From Solimicrobium silvestre (GTDB lineage Bacteria; Pseudomonadota; Gammaproteobacteria; Burkholderiales; Burkholderiaceae_D), in assembly GCF_002976435.1 (NCBI RefSeq), contig NZ_PUGF01000033.1:1-49953 (forward strand): a stretch of DNA of 49,953 bases, written 5' to 3'. The translations under genes and the position numbers were made by a program. Each line of letters begins with the position of its first letter. Positions within the stretch are counted from its first letter, which is position 1. Below the pieces are notes generated by a model. The model had not been told where the DNA came from, did no database searches, and saw only the letters and a program-made list of their open reading frames with translations. Shown here piece after piece: positions 15,983 through 25,127 of the stretch.

Positions 15983-16183
15983 ATGTCTATTAACACCGCA
16001 CCCAATATAACGAATCACGACTTATTTTATGACTGGTTAATTCAGTGCCACCACGATTTAACCAATGATCAAAGTCAGGCGATGAATGCGCAACTGATTT
16101 TAATTCTTGCCAACCACATCGGTGATTTGGCAACGCTCCTCGAAGCGATGACATTGGCGCGTGATGGCGTACGGCATCGGTGA
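15983..16183 (+). CDS. DUF2783 small protein, probable hydroxylase coupling component (MhaB-like)
   Basis: ATG 15983 follows AGGAG by six bases; an upstream TTG is rejected. The 66-residue helical protein fits DUF2783 (ARDGVRHR at its end). In Pseudomonas a protein of this size, MhaB, is required with flavoprotein MhaA for efficient 3-hydroxyphenylacetate hydroxylation. The gene sits 90 nt after the hydroxylase, in the same order. No enzymatic motif is expected or seen. The MhaB assignment is by context and size. Confidence 0.75.
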   Translation: MSINTAPNITNHDLFYDWLIQCHHDLTNDQSQAMNAQLILILANHIGDLATLLEAMTLARDGVRHR

Positions 16184-16193
16184 ATAAATAAAT

Positions 16194-16330
16194 TAGGACT
16201 TACGCAAAATCGTCTTCCTCGCGAATGCGGGGATCCAGTAGCACGTAGTGCTTTCACCGCTAAGTGTGTGAATTCCTAGATTCCCGCCTACGCGGGAATG
16301 ACGTTAATGGTGATTGGAGCGTAAGTCCTA
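16194..16330. repeat. MITE-like element with 12-bp terminal inverted repeats
   Basis: The ends are TAGGACTTACGC and GCGTAAGTCCTA, perfect inverse copies enclosing 137 bp in total. The ends resemble IS5-family termini. Inside, ATTCCCGC-CTA-CGCGGGAAT (16280-16299) is a hairpin of a common proteobacterial type. No ORF is inside. It separates the DUF2783 gene from the transporter gene without breaking either. Confidence 0.7.
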
Positions 16331-16425
16331 TAAAAAATGAATGCGGCAAGCGCCTGCATCTTCGCAGGCATTTTCTACTTCATGAACATATGCGCCCTTA
16401 TAAAAACAAATTACACGAGACAATC

Positions 16426-17739
16426 ATGCTTAATCAATCAGACTACCCCAATGCCAATCCTTCATTAACAACCAGCGCTCAATTTGATGCCAGGCTGTAC
16501 CGAAAAATCGCATTGCGCATCATTCCATTTTTATTCGTTTGCTACGTCATTTCATTTTTGGATCGCATCAATATTGGCTTCGCCCAATTGCAGATGAAGA
16601 CCGATTTAGGATTTAGCGATGCTATGTATGGCATAGGCGCAGCCGTGTTTTATATCGGTTACGTTTTATTTGAGGTGCCGAGCAATTTATTGCTGGAAAA
16701 AATCGGCGCACGCAAAACCTTTGTGCGCATCATGCTGTTATGGGGACTGGCCTCGGTCGGTATGATGTTTGTGGTAACGCCTAACCATTTCTATAGTTTG
16801 CGTTTTTTGTTGGGCGTGTTTGAAGCAGGATTTTTTCCCGGCATTGTGCTGTATCTCACCTACTGGTTTCCTCCAGCCAGACGCGCCGCGGTACTAGCCA
16901 TTTTCTTCGCGGGCGTGGCAGTCGCTGGCGTATTGGGTGGTTTGGTGTCGGGCTGGATTATGCAGAGCATGGGCGGTGTGATGGGCATGTTCGGCTGGCA
17001 GTGGATGTTTTTGATTGAAGGTTCACCCGCACTTATTTTGGCTGGTATTGCGTACTTCTATTTAGACGACAAACCTCAAGATGCCGCATGGTTGAACGAT
17101 GCTGAAAAACAGCGTATTGCCGCTGATCTTGAAAACGAAAATACCCTCAACATTGTGACCCCGACGATCTTATCCTTGCTGAGCACTATGCGTATTTATA
17201 TGTTTGCCTTTGTGTATTTTTCATTGACGTGCGCATCATTAACGCTCAGTTTTTGGATGCCTGCCATGATCCGTGATTTTGGTGTGACCGATGTGGTGGA
17301 GATTAGCCTCTACTCTGTGATTCCAAACGCATTGGCGATTATCGGCATTATTACTATTTCGCGCCACTCAGATCATAAGAATGAGCGAGTGGGACATTTT
17401 GTATGTTGCGCCTTGGGCGGTGCGGCGTCATTACTGCTATTGACTACGCACCCTGGTAACTTTGTGCTCACAATGGGACTATTGTCGATTGCCACGACAT
17501 TGATATTTTCTGCTTTACCGATATTTTGGGCGATTCCTACTTCTTATTTATCCAAAAAAATGGCTGCTAGCGGCGTAGCATTAATTAGTAGCATTGGCAT
17601 TACGAGTGGGATAGTTAGCCCGTATGTGATTGGGCAGATAAAGATGGCAACAGGGGGTATGGATTTGGCTATCTATTTATTGAGTGGTTTATTGGCGGGG
17701 AGTTGTTTTGTGTTGGTGTGGGTTACGCGGCGGAAGTGA
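16426..17739 (+). CDS. MFS transporter, anion:cation symporter (ACS) type
   Basis: The start is placed at ATG 16426 (MLNQSDYPNANPSL), giving 437 residues, the normal size; the longer frame would begin inside the MITE. Twelve transmembrane helices are evident. The signature SFLDRINIGFAQLQM in helix 1/loop and the GLASVGMMFV-FYSLRFLLGVFEAGFFPG region are typical of ACS-family carriers for aromatic and sugar acids. In context it would import the substrate of the upstream hydroxylase. It is the last gene of the cluster and is followed by a hairpin. Confidence 0.85.
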   Translation: MLNQSDYPNANPSLTTSAQFDARLYRKIALRIIPFLFVCYVISFLDRINIGFAQLQMKTDLGFSDAMYGIGAAVFYIGYVLFEVPSNLLLEKIGARKTFVRIMLLWGLASVGMMFVVTPNHFYSLRFLLGVFEAGFFPGIVLYLTYWFPPARRAAVLAIFFAGVAVAGVLGGLVSGWIMQSMGGVMGMFGWQWMFLIEGSPALILAGIAYFYLDDKPQDAAWLNDAEKQRIAADLENENTLNIVTPTILSLLSTMRIYMFAFVYFSLTCASLTLSFWMPAMIRDFGVTDVVEISLYSVIPNALAIIGIITISRHSDHKNERVGHFVCCALGGAASLLLLTTHPGNFVLTMGLLSIATTLIFSALPIFWAIPTSYLSKKMAASGVALISSIGITSGIVSPYVIGQIKMATGGMDLAIYLLSGLLAGSCFVLVWVTRRK

Positions 17740-17781
17740 GGTACATACAGTCTAACTTTAATTAGTTAAAACGGAAGCTGT

Positions 17782-17813
17782 GGCATTCTAAACTAGCCAT
17801 AGTTTAGAATGCC
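17782..17813. terminator. Hairpin between convergent MFS and hutI genes
   Basis: A perfect 14-bp stem (GGCATTCTAAACTA / TAGTTTAGAATGCC) with a GCCA loop lies 42 nt after the transporter stop. It has no U tract on either strand, so it may act as a bidirectional stop only weakly. Confidence 0.5.
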
Positions 17814-17880
17814 CCAGCATACAATTACAATGATCGATCTAAGTCAATTTAACTACATTGATTATTTACTTTGTCGAAAT

Positions 17881-19125
17881 TTAGCCGTTAATTTTCAGTA
17901 ATCGGCCATCAAATACCACGCCACTACATGGATTTGCACCAATCGCATACGACAAATCTGCTGGTCTATCGACATCCCACAGAGCAAAATCGGCCTTCAT
18001 GCCAACGGCCAACTGCCCTATTTTGTCTGACATTCCCAACGCTTTTGCCGCATTCCGCGTCGTGCCCTGCAAAGCTTCCAGCGGCGTCATTCTGAATAAG
18101 GTACAGGCCATATTCATCACCAACAATAGTGATGTCATTGGCGATGTGCCTGGATTGCAATCGGTTGAAATGGCGATGGGAACGGCGGCTGCGCGTAAAG
18201 CAGCTAATGGGGGCAACTTGGTTTCACGTAAAAAATAATACGCGCCGGGTAATAACACCGCGACCGTGCCTGCTTCCGCCATGGCAGCAATGCCTTCATC
18301 CGATAAGTATTCCAGATGATCGGCAGATAGACCTTGATAACGGGCGGTGAGCGCAGCGCCACCTTGATCGGATAATTGTTCGGCATGCAGTTTTACCGGC
18401 AAGCCGTGCTTTTTTGCTGCTTGAAAAACGCGCTCGGTTTGAGCATGGCTAAAACCGATTTTTTCGCAGAACGCATCTACCGCATCCACTAAACCTTCTT
18501 CAACCAAGGCGGGTAACATTTGCTCGCAAACCAGCTCAATATACGCGTCTGCCCGGCCTGCATATTCTGGTGGTACCGCATGCGCGCCTAAAAATGTGGT
18601 GCTGATTCGAACCGGTAATTCTTGGCCGAGTTGGCGAGCAACGCGCAAAATTTTGGCCTCAGTCGCCAAATCCAAACCGTAACCGGATTTGCATTCCAAG
18701 GTAGTTACGCCTTCTTGTAACAAGCGCATAACCCGGACTAAACTTTGCGTAAACAATTCAGCTTCGCTGGCAGCACGAGTAGCTGTAACGGTGGCGACAA
18801 TGCCGCCGCCGCGCTTGGCAATCTCTTCGTATGAAACGCCGTTTAAGCGGTCTTCAAATTCATTACTGCGATTTCCACCATACACAATATGGGTATGGCA
18901 ATCAATCAAACCGGGCGTCAGCCATGCACCTTTGCCGTCGTAGATATGCTTGGCGCTATGATTATGCGGCAACGCAGATTGACTACCCAACCACGCAATC
19001 ACGCCGTCTTTAACCGCGATTGCGCCATCCCGGCATTCGCCGTAACTGGCATCATCCGACATGGTCGCCAGATGAACGTTAAGCCAAAGACTATCCCACT
19101 GTGGAGTTTGCATTGCTGTCACCAT
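17881..19125 (-). CDS. hutI: Imidazolonepropionase
   Basis: It hydrolyses 4-imidazolone-5-propionate to N-formimino-L-glutamate, step 3 of histidine degradation. The 414-residue amidohydrolase has the metal motif [10 protein letters not shown] near residue 75, HAEQLSD near 247, and STDCNPGT near 320 supplying the Asp ligand. It is cytosolic. The ATG at 19125 overlaps hutD's end by 35 bp; an ATG at 19113 (MQTPQ) is the alternative. Overlap implies coupled translation within hutU-H-D-I. It is the last gene of the operon. Confidence 0.95.
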   Translation of the reverse strand: MVTAMQTPQWDSLWLNVHLATMSDDASYGECRDGAIAVKDGVIAWLGSQSALPHNHSAKHIYDGKGAWLTPGLIDCHTHIVYGGNRSNEFEDRLNGVSYEEIAKRGGGIVATVTATRAASEAELFTQSLVRVMRLLQEGVTTLECKSGYGLDLATEAKILRVARQLGQELPVRISTTFLGAHAVPPEYAGRADAYIELVCEQMLPALVEEGLVDAVDAFCEKIGFSHAQTERVFQAAKKHGLPVKLHAEQLSDQGGAALTARYQGLSADHLEYLSDEGIAAMAEAGTVAVLLPGAYYFLRETKLPPLAALRAAAVPIAISTDCNPGTSPMTSLLLVMNMACTLFRMTPLEALQGTTRNAAKALGMSDKIGQLAVGMKADFALWDVDRPADLSYAIGANPCSGVVFDGRLLKING

Positions 19126-19702
19126 TCATTGTAATTTGCACGCAATAAAAACTGCTGCCAGCAGTGCTGTGCAACGTGTATTCATTGACTTCTTCAGTTG
19201 AGGAAAATTGCAGTGTTTCATCTTCGTGCAGATCGAGATCGTACGTCGTATTTTTTCCGCGCAGTTGCCCGGAACCTTGCGCGCAGTAAAGTAACACTGC
19301 GCCTACTGGCAATTGCCGCGTTGCTGCACCAACCCAGTGGTTTAATTTATGCGAGCAAATCGAACGGCGGCTCATTAAATTAAAGTCGCTGATTGCGCCA
19401 TTGATTAATTCAGCATGGGTTGCTGCGTCACCTGCAAAAATGGCGATATTATTTTCTGCATCGACTTTCAGGCTAAATTCATTCACCGATAACCGCATGC
19501 CCGAACCTTGTAAAAGTGCGAGCGAACGATCAATACCGGCGAAGTGAGAAAAACCGCCATCACTAACTACTTGAGCACGACTAACGCGCCAAATAAAATC
19601 TTCTAACTTAGCGTGTTCTGGAAAAACGGCAATTTCAATGGTGGTACCTGCGCCGTTTTTCCAAGGCATGCTGCGGTAATCAGCGGGGCTTAGTTTTTTC
19701 AT
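19091..19702 (-). CDS. hutD: HutD-family protein
   Basis: The 203-residue cupin-like protein has the family start [20 protein letters not shown] and the [10 protein letters not shown] segment. HutD is a conserved member of hut operons, proposed to limit or tune histidine catabolism, possibly by binding formiminoglutamate, but its biochemistry is not settled. It overlaps hutI. A 190-nt gap to hutH contains a long inverted repeat. Confidence 0.9.
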   Translation of the reverse strand: MKKLSPADYRSMPWKNGAGTTIEIAVFPEHAKLEDFIWRVSRAQVVSDGGFSHFAGIDRSLALLQGSGMRLSVNEFSLKVDAENNIAIFAGDAATHAELINGAISDFNLMSRRSICSHKLNHWVGAATRQLPVGAVLLYCAQGSGQLRGKNTTYDLDLHEDETLQFSSTEEVNEYTLHSTAGSSFYCVQITMNGDSNANSTVG

Positions 19703-19743
19703 GAGTAATAAATTACGTATGCATAGAATTCACGAACCAATTG

Positions 19744-19830
19744 GTAGGGGCATCCCTTGTGGGTGCCCTTCGATAAATAACTAAATTGTTAGTTCCTGGT
19801 AACCAAGGGCACCCACAAGGGATGCCCCTA
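19744..19830. repeat. 27-bp perfect inverted repeat inside the hut operon
   Basis: Arms 19744-19770 (GTAGGGGCATCCCTTGTGGG and the rest) and 19804-19830 are exact inverse copies around a 33-nt loop. They lie between hutH and hutD. The long stem would form in the operon mRNA and could reduce hutDI expression relative to hutUH. Confidence 0.9.
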
Positions 19831-19892
19831 CGAAAAATAATGTCACCGTTAATTAACATAGTCACTCGCGTAAATCCTACTTAGGTTAAAAG

Positions 19893-21434
19893 TTACGCTA
19901 AATACAATCCAGCAAACACTTCTTGGCAATTCACGCTTAATGCACCGGCGAGTACCATTTGTTTAGCGGCTTCGATGTCCGGTGCAAACAAGCGGTCTTG
20001 TCCGTAGAAGCTGACTTGAGTACGAAGACGCTGATGTACTTCAGCCAGTTTTGGTGCTGTGGCTAATGGTGCATGGAAATCGATTCCTTGCGCTGCGGCC
20101 AGCAATTCAATACCAACGATAACAGCCGTGTTGTGCGCCATTTCATGCAAACGACGTCCAGCAAAAGTCGCCATACTGACGTGATCTTCCTGGTTAGCCG
20201 AAGTCGGCAGGCTGTCTACCGAAGCCGGATGTGCCAACGATTTGTTTTCGGAAGCTAACGCAGCGGCAGTCACGTGCGCAATCATGAAGCCGGAATTCAA
20301 ACCCGATGACGGCACCAGGAATGGTGGCAAACCTGAATTGGAAGCATCGATTAATAAGGCAATACGGCGTTCGGAAATAGAACCGATTTCAGCAATCGCC
20401 AAAGCTAAGGTATCTGCTGCAAAAGCTACTGGTTCAGCGTGGAAATTACCACCGGAAATAACTTCTTCGGTTTCCACAAACACTAATGGATTATCAGTAA
20501 CCGCATTCGCTTCAATCAACAAAGTACGCGCCACATTATTAATCAGGTCCAGACATGCGCCCATCACCTGAGGCTGACAACGCAAGCAGTAAGGATCTTG
20601 TACGCGCTCATCATCGACTAAATGCGATTTGCGAATCGCGCTGCCTTCTAATAATTCGCGATACAACTTGGCGGAAGCAATTTGCCCTGGCTGGCCACGT
20701 ACCGCATGAATACGCGCATCAAACGGTGCATCGCTACCTTTTGCTGCATCAATCGACATCGCACCTGCAACAGTAGCGGCTTCTAATAAACGCTCTGCTA
20801 AAAACAAGCCATTCAACGCCAATGCGGTTGACACTTGCGTACCATTAATCAGCGCCAAACCTTCTTTAGCGGCCAATACCACCGGTGTAATGCCGGCTTG
20901 TTTCAATGCATCCATTGCTGGCATTATTTCACCCGCCACACGCACATCACCTTCGCCGAGCAAAGCCAGTGTCATGTGTGACAACGGCGACAAATCGCCT
21001 GATGCACCGACCGAACCTTTAACCGGAATGCAAGGTGTAATGCCTGCGTTGAACAGCGCGATCATGGCATCAATAACTGAACGACGAATGCCTGAAACGC
21101 CGCGTGACAAACTACCGATTTTCATCAGCAAAATCAGGCGTACGACATTATCGGCAATCAACTCACCGGTACCCACTGAATGCGACAAAATTAAATTGCG
21201 CTGCAACAGTTCCAGCTGATCGTCTGGAATCCGTGTTTTAGCCAATTTACCGAACCCGGTATTAATCCCATAGGCCGCATCGCCGCGAGCCACAATATTA
21301 GCAATCGCCGCCGCAGAAGCATCAATCGCCACATACGCTTGCGGCGCAAGCGCCAAGCTAGAACGCGTCTGCCAAACTTGACGTAAATCGGCCAAACTGA
21401 ATTGACCTGGTTGAATAGTGAAAGTTGACATCAT
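19893..21434 (-). CDS. hutH: Histidine ammonia-lyase
   Basis: It converts L-histidine to trans-urocanate and ammonia, the first pathway step. The start is set at ATG 21434, ten bases after AAGGA; ATG 21431 and TTG 21440 are alternatives. The 513-residue protein carries the ASG triad that forms the MIO cofactor, within [12 protein letters not shown] (about residues 144-146). It also has the early [10 protein letters not shown] motif with the catalytic Tyr, and [15 protein letters not shown] near the end. It is a cytosolic tetramer by family. It follows hutU with a 457-nt gap holding repeats, which is unusually long for hut genes. Confidence 0.97.
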   Translation of the reverse strand: MMSTFTIQPGQFSLADLRQVWQTRSSLALAPQAYVAIDASAAAIANIVARGDAAYGINTGFGKLAKTRIPDDQLELLQRNLILSHSVGTGELIADNVVRLILLMKIGSLSRGVSGIRRSVIDAMIALFNAGITPCIPVKGSVGASGDLSPLSHMTLALLGEGDVRVAGEIMPAMDALKQAGITPVVLAAKEGLALINGTQVSTALALNGLFLAERLLEAATVAGAMSIDAAKGSDAPFDARIHAVRGQPGQIASAKLYRELLEGSAIRKSHLVDDERVQDPYCLRCQPQVMGACLDLINNVARTLLIEANAVTDNPLVFVETEEVISGGNFHAEPVAFAADTLALAIAEIGSISERRIALLIDASNSGLPPFLVPSSGLNSGFMIAHVTAAALASENKSLAHPASVDSLPTSANQEDHVSMATFAGRRLHEMAHNTAVIVGIELLAAAQGIDFHAPLATAPKLAEVHQRLRTQVSFYGQDRLFAPDIEAAKQMVLAGALSVNCQEVFAGLYLA

Positions 21435-21507
21435 GATCAATAATCCTTGTTGTATTTAAATTCTTAAAAAACGTGGGCATTTACAAGCCCACTTTGAATG
21501 CACTGGA

Positions 21508-21557
21508 GTTGGGCTCTGCATAGCCCAACCGTTACGCCAGCGACTGGCATACCAGTC
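21508..21557. repeat. TTGGGCT hairpin and partial double-palindrome copy
   Basis: GTTGGGCT-CTGCAT-AGCCCAAC (21508-21529) is a family hairpin. GACTGGCATACCAGTC (21542-21557) is followed by GAAACCCTGGCTACACC, a third, partial member of the double-palindrome family also seen at 5929 and 29304. Both lie in the hutU-hutH spacer. Confidence 0.65.
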
Positions 21558-21613
21558 GAAACCCTGGCTACACCACAAAACCGTGCCCACCCTACAAATC
21601 TACCGTGTCGCTG

Positions 21614-21850
21614 CTGTTGCTTTTGAATTTGCCGTTGCTTTTGACCTACCCCCACTTCTAGTTCGGCCGGTTATTTTACGAATAAATGGATCAGAAAGGT
21701 TCGCTGTTTGAGCCGCAGGCGAGTTTCGAACTTTTCCCATTTATTCGTAAAATAATCGGGGTTTCCGAAATAGCGTGGTCGCCTTTTTGGGCCTACCTTT
21801 TTTGGCGACGCAAAAAAGGTAGGTAGCTGTCGGGCTACCCCCGACCAACT
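21614..21850. repeat. Long hairpin repeat, copy A
   Basis: This holds the shared sequence GACCTACCCCCACTTCTAGT, then a 23-nt arm (21667-21689) and its inverse (21737-21759; arms differ by one G/A) around a loop of about 47 nt. Next is a conserved TTTCCGAAATAGCGTGGTCG segment and a 12-bp CCTACCTTTTTT / AAAAAAGGTAGG hairpin (21792-21823). Copies B (28871-29120) and C (29386-29571, inverted) share the frame. It occupies most of the hutU-hutH gap. Confidence 0.85.
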
Positions 21851-21891
21851 AAACTCAATAAAAACAACAGACAGTAAAATCGATCCAATCC

Positions 21892-23592
21892 TTACTTAAT
21901 CATCGGCAAATTCAACTTATTCCGCTTAGCACAAGCCACCGCAGTTTCATACCCAGCATCAGCATGCCGCATAACCCCAGACCCAGAATCATTCACCAAC
22001 ACCCGCGCCAAGCGTTTAGCGGCAGCATCAGTACCATCCGCCACAATCACCATTCCAGAATGTTGTGAGTAACCCATACCAACCCCGCCACCGTGATGCA
22101 ATGACACCCAAGAAGCCCCGCCAGCCGTATTCAATAACGCATTCAACAACGGCCAATCAGAAACTGCATCAGTACCGTCTTTCATACTTTCCGTTTCACG
22201 ATTCGGGCTAGCAACCGAGCCGGTATCCAAATGATCACGCCCAATAACGATAGGCGCTTTCAGTTCACCATTTTTAACCATTTCATTAAACGCCAAACCA
22301 GCAATATGACGTTCACCCAAACCTAACCAGCAAATTCGTGCTGGCAAACCCTGGAAGGCGATACGTTCACGCGCCATGTCCAACCAGCGATGCACGCCTG
22401 CATTTTGCGGGAATAATTCTTTAATTTTGGCATCTGTTTTATAAATATCTTCCGGATCACCCGACAATGCCACCCAACGGAACGGGCCTTTGCCGTCACA
22501 AAATAAGGGGCGAATATAGGCAGGTACAAAACCCGGGAAATCAAAGGCATTTTTAACGCCGGCATCAAAAGCCACCTGACGAATATTATTACCGTAATCC
22601 ACCGTTGCAATGCCCATTTTATGGAATTCCAACATGGCATTAACGTGTGCTACGCAACCAGCGGCAGCCTCAGCAGTTAAACGCGCATGTTGTTTGGAGT
22701 CTAATTGTGCGGCCTTCCATTGTGCGACGGTCCAACCGATTGGCAAATAACCGTTAATTAAATCATGCGCAGAAGTTTGATCCGTAACCAGATCCGGCTT
22801 GATTCCACCGGCTTTGGCACGCTTAACTAGCTCTGGCAAAATTTCTGCGGCGTTACCTAACAAGGCAATTGAAATAGCTTCTTTTTTAGCACAATGTTCA
22901 GCTACTAATTCCAGCGCATGATCCAAGTCACGCGCTTGTTTATCGACATAACGGGTACGAAGGCGGAAATCAATACTGGTTTGCTGGCATTCAATATTCA
23001 ATGACACTGCACCGGCAAAAGTAGCAGCCAACGGTTGTGCGCCGCCCATGCCGCCTAAACCTGCTGTCAATATCCAGCGACCTGCCCAATCACCATTAAA
23101 GTGCTGGCGACCAGCTTCTTCAAAGGTTTCAAAAGTACCTTGAACGATGCCTTGTGTACCGATGTAAATCCAGCTACCCGCCGTCATCTGGCCGTACATG
23201 AACAGGCCTTTGCGGTCGAGTTCATTGAAATGTTCCCAGTTCGCCCATTTTGGTACCAGGTTTGAATTAGCGATTAAAACGCGCGGTGCATCTTCATGGG
23301 TTTTAAATACCCCAACCGGCTTACCGGATTGCACCAACAAGGTTTCATCTTCGCCCAACTCCTTCAAACTCGCGAGAATTTGGTCATAACAGGCCCAATC
23401 GCGCGCGGCGCGCCCAATACCGCCATACACCACCAAGTGCGTTGGATTTTCTGCTACTTCAGCGTCCAGATTGTTTTGAATCATGCGATATGCCGCTTCG
23501 GCAACCCATGTTTTGCATGTTTTTTCTGGCCCGCGTGTAGCGCGAATTACACGAGTTGCGTCATAGCGAGGATCGTCTTTTAAGCTATTCAT
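21892..23592 (-). CDS. hutU: Urocanate hydratase
   Basis: It converts urocanate to 4-imidazolone-5-propionate using tightly bound NAD+. The 566-residue protein is full length; it has the early [20 protein letters not shown] motif and the NAD-site segment [19 protein letters not shown] (about 175-195). A conserved Cys/His region near CWLGLGERH follows and the C-terminal [13 protein letters not shown] motif is present. The ATG at 23592 follows GAAGGAAG. It is the first gene of the minus-strand hut operon, 43 bp downstream of the predicted HutC operator. Confidence 0.97.
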   Translation of the reverse strand: MNSLKDDPRYDATRVIRATRGPEKTCKTWVAEAAYRMIQNNLDAEVAENPTHLVVYGGIGRAARDWACYDQILASLKELGEDETLLVQSGKPVGVFKTHEDAPRVLIANSNLVPKWANWEHFNELDRKGLFMYGQMTAGSWIYIGTQGIVQGTFETFEEAGRQHFNGDWAGRWILTAGLGGMGGAQPLAATFAGAVSLNIECQQTSIDFRLRTRYVDKQARDLDHALELVAEHCAKKEAISIALLGNAAEILPELVKRAKAGGIKPDLVTDQTSAHDLINGYLPIGWTVAQWKAAQLDSKQHARLTAEAAAGCVAHVNAMLEFHKMGIATVDYGNNIRQVAFDAGVKNAFDFPGFVPAYIRPLFCDGKGPFRWVALSGDPEDIYKTDAKIKELFPQNAGVHRWLDMARERIAFQGLPARICWLGLGERHIAGLAFNEMVKNGELKAPIVIGRDHLDTGSVASPNRETESMKDGTDAVSDWPLLNALLNTAGGASWVSLHHGGGVGMGYSQHSGMVIVADGTDAAAKRLARVLVNDSGSGVMRHADAGYETAVACAKRNKLNLPMIK

Positions 23593-23634
23593 GGTCTTCC
23601 TTCATGGGATGGGTTGGTGATTTTCGAATTCTAA

Positions 23635-23648
23635 GTTGTATATACAAC
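23635..23648. promoter_or_regulatory. Probable HutC operator
   Basis: GTTGTATATACAAC is a perfect 14-bp palindrome between hutU (minus) and hutC (plus). HutC operators in other proteobacteria have a TGTA-x-TACA core of this type, released by urocanate. One operator could repress hutU and, 230 bp away, influence hutC. Confidence 0.75.
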
Positions 23649-23877
23649 CAACGCAAGCACTTTTTTGTTGCATCAGGGCTTACGCAAAATTGTTCCAGCA
23701 ACGAGTTTGCCAAGACCTGCCGACGCAGGCAGTACTTAAGTACGCAAAGAAGAGCACAACGCCGCTGGGGCGATTTTTCGTTAGCCCTTTTAAATATAAA
23801 ACATCGGCGGCGTTACTCAAGTACTTAAAAGGTTTACTATTCGATTCTTATGCAATTATTTAGGCTTTGTTATCTTC
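23649..23877. other. hutU-hutC intergenic remainder
   Basis: It contains AGGGCTTACGCAAAATTGTT (23675 on), similar to the end of the MITE at 16194. A stretch with short complementary pieces follows (TACTTAAGTA; GCCGACGCAGGC). No ORF is supported. It is likely a repeat remnant plus the hutC promoter. Confidence 0.4.
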
Positions 23878-24615
23878 ATGACTATCCAAACTGCACAAGT
23901 TTCCAGGCTAATCAGCAACTCAACTATTCCTGCATTTCAGCAAATCAAAGACTACATCAGGGATGAAATCCAGCAAGGTGCCTGGAAAGAAGGCGATGCG
24001 ATTCCTTCTGAAGCGGTTCTTGCCAAACAGTTTGTCGTGTCACGCATGACGGTGAACCGGGCAGTACGTGAATTATCGAACGAGCAACTACTAATCCGCA
24101 TTCAAGGTTCTGGCACGTTTGTCGCACAGCAAAAATATCAAGCTACTTTGGTCGCTATTAAAAGCATCGCCGAAGAAGTGAGAGCTCGCGGGCATGTCCA
24201 CAGCAGTGCATTGCATTTGCTTGAAAAAGGCAAACCAAGCGCACAATTATTGCAGCAATTTAATGTAGAAACGGGACATGTTTTATTTCATTCTGTGATT
24301 GTGCATTTTGAAAATGACATTCCGATTCAGGTCGAAGATCGCTGGGTTAATTCAAGCTTAGCGCCAGCTTATTTACAACAAAATTTTTCCAATATCACGC
24401 CGAATGAGTACCTGATGGCTGCTGCACCGCTGCAAGAAGTCCATTACCGGATTGAAGCGGTCGTAGCGCCTGCCAAAATTGCAGAAATGCTGGCAATTCC
24501 AAGCACCCTGCCCTGCCTTGTTTTACATCGCGAAACTATTTCTCGCAGTCAAATCGCTTCCATTGCGACCATGTGGCACCCGGGTAATCGTTATCAATTT
24601 GCAGGTCAGTTTTAG
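23878..24615 (+). CDS. hutC: Histidine-utilisation repressor HutC (GntR family)
   Basis: The 245-residue protein has an N-terminal GntR winged helix (about 15-85: IKDYIRDEIQQGAWKEGDAI, SEAVLAKQFVVSRMTVNRAV, RIQGSGTFVAQ). A C-terminal UTRA ligand domain (about 100-240), expected to bind urocanate, follows. It is divergent from hutU. The operator palindrome between them supports repression of the hut operon. A urocanate-released repressor in the cytosol is the established family role. Confidence 0.93.
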   Translation: MTIQTAQVSRLISNSTIPAFQQIKDYIRDEIQQGAWKEGDAIPSEAVLAKQFVVSRMTVNRAVRELSNEQLLIRIQGSGTFVAQQKYQATLVAIKSIAEEVRARGHVHSSALHLLEKGKPSAQLLQQFNVETGHVLFHSVIVHFENDIPIQVEDRWVNSSLAPAYLQQNFSNITPNEYLMAAAPLQEVHYRIEAVVAPAKIAEMLAIPSTLPCLVLHRETISRSQIASIATMWHPGNRYQFAGQF

Positions 24616-24709
24616 TCATCACAATCATACAAATTTTTTAACCATATACCCGCATGTAGCATTTTCCACACATATTTAATTATTTTTGCACGCATCTTGA
24701 TTTAAACGT

Positions 24710-24721
24710 TTACACGTGTAA
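24710..24721. promoter_or_regulatory. Candidate BlaI-type operator
   Basis: TTACACGTGTAA is a perfect 12-bp palindrome ending 31 bp upstream of the BlaI-like gene. BlaI/MecI operators carry TACA...TGTA half-sites, so this is a good autoregulatory site. Confidence 0.6.
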
Positions 24722-24752
24722 TCATTAAATTAAATTTTGAAAGGGGCGCGGT

Positions 24753-25127
24753 ATGACAATTACGATTAGCGAAGCCGAATCGGCAGTGATGAAAATATTT
24801 TGGGATAAAAATCCACTCAGTTGCAGCGATGTCGTCACTGCACTTGCTGATGAACAGGACTGGCAAGAACCCACCGTTAAAACCTTCCTCAATCGCCTGC
24901 TCAAAAAAGGCGCATTACGCTCAGAAAAAGATGGCCGCCGCTTCTTGTATTGGCCGGTTTTAACACGCGAACAATGGCTATCCAGCGAAAGCGACAGCAT
25001 GTTAAAGCGGCTATTCGGCGGTCAGCTAGCACCGTTTGTCGCCCACTTTGGCGCGCACAAAAAACTCAGCAAAAAAGAAGTGGCAGAACTAAAAGCCTTG
25101 ATCGATAGGATGAGCGATGAGCAATGA
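24753..25127 (+). CDS. BlaI/MecI/CopY-family repressor
   Basis: The 124-residue winged-helix protein has the family motif SEAESAVMKIFWDKNPLSCS at the start. A recognition helix region WQEPTVKTFLNRLLKKG and the wing RRFLYWPV follow. A dimerisation helix lies at the C-terminus. BlaI repressors are inactivated when the membrane protease BlaR1 senses a signal. The stop overlaps the following M56 gene by 11 bp, so the pair is coupled. No beta-lactamase is nearby, so the regulated target is unknown. Confidence 0.88.
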   Translation: MTITISEAESAVMKIFWDKNPLSCSDVVTALADEQDWQEPTVKTFLNRLLKKGALRSEKDGRRFLYWPVLTREQWLSSESDSMLKRLFGGQLAPFVAHFGAHKKLSKKEVAELKALIDRMSDEQ

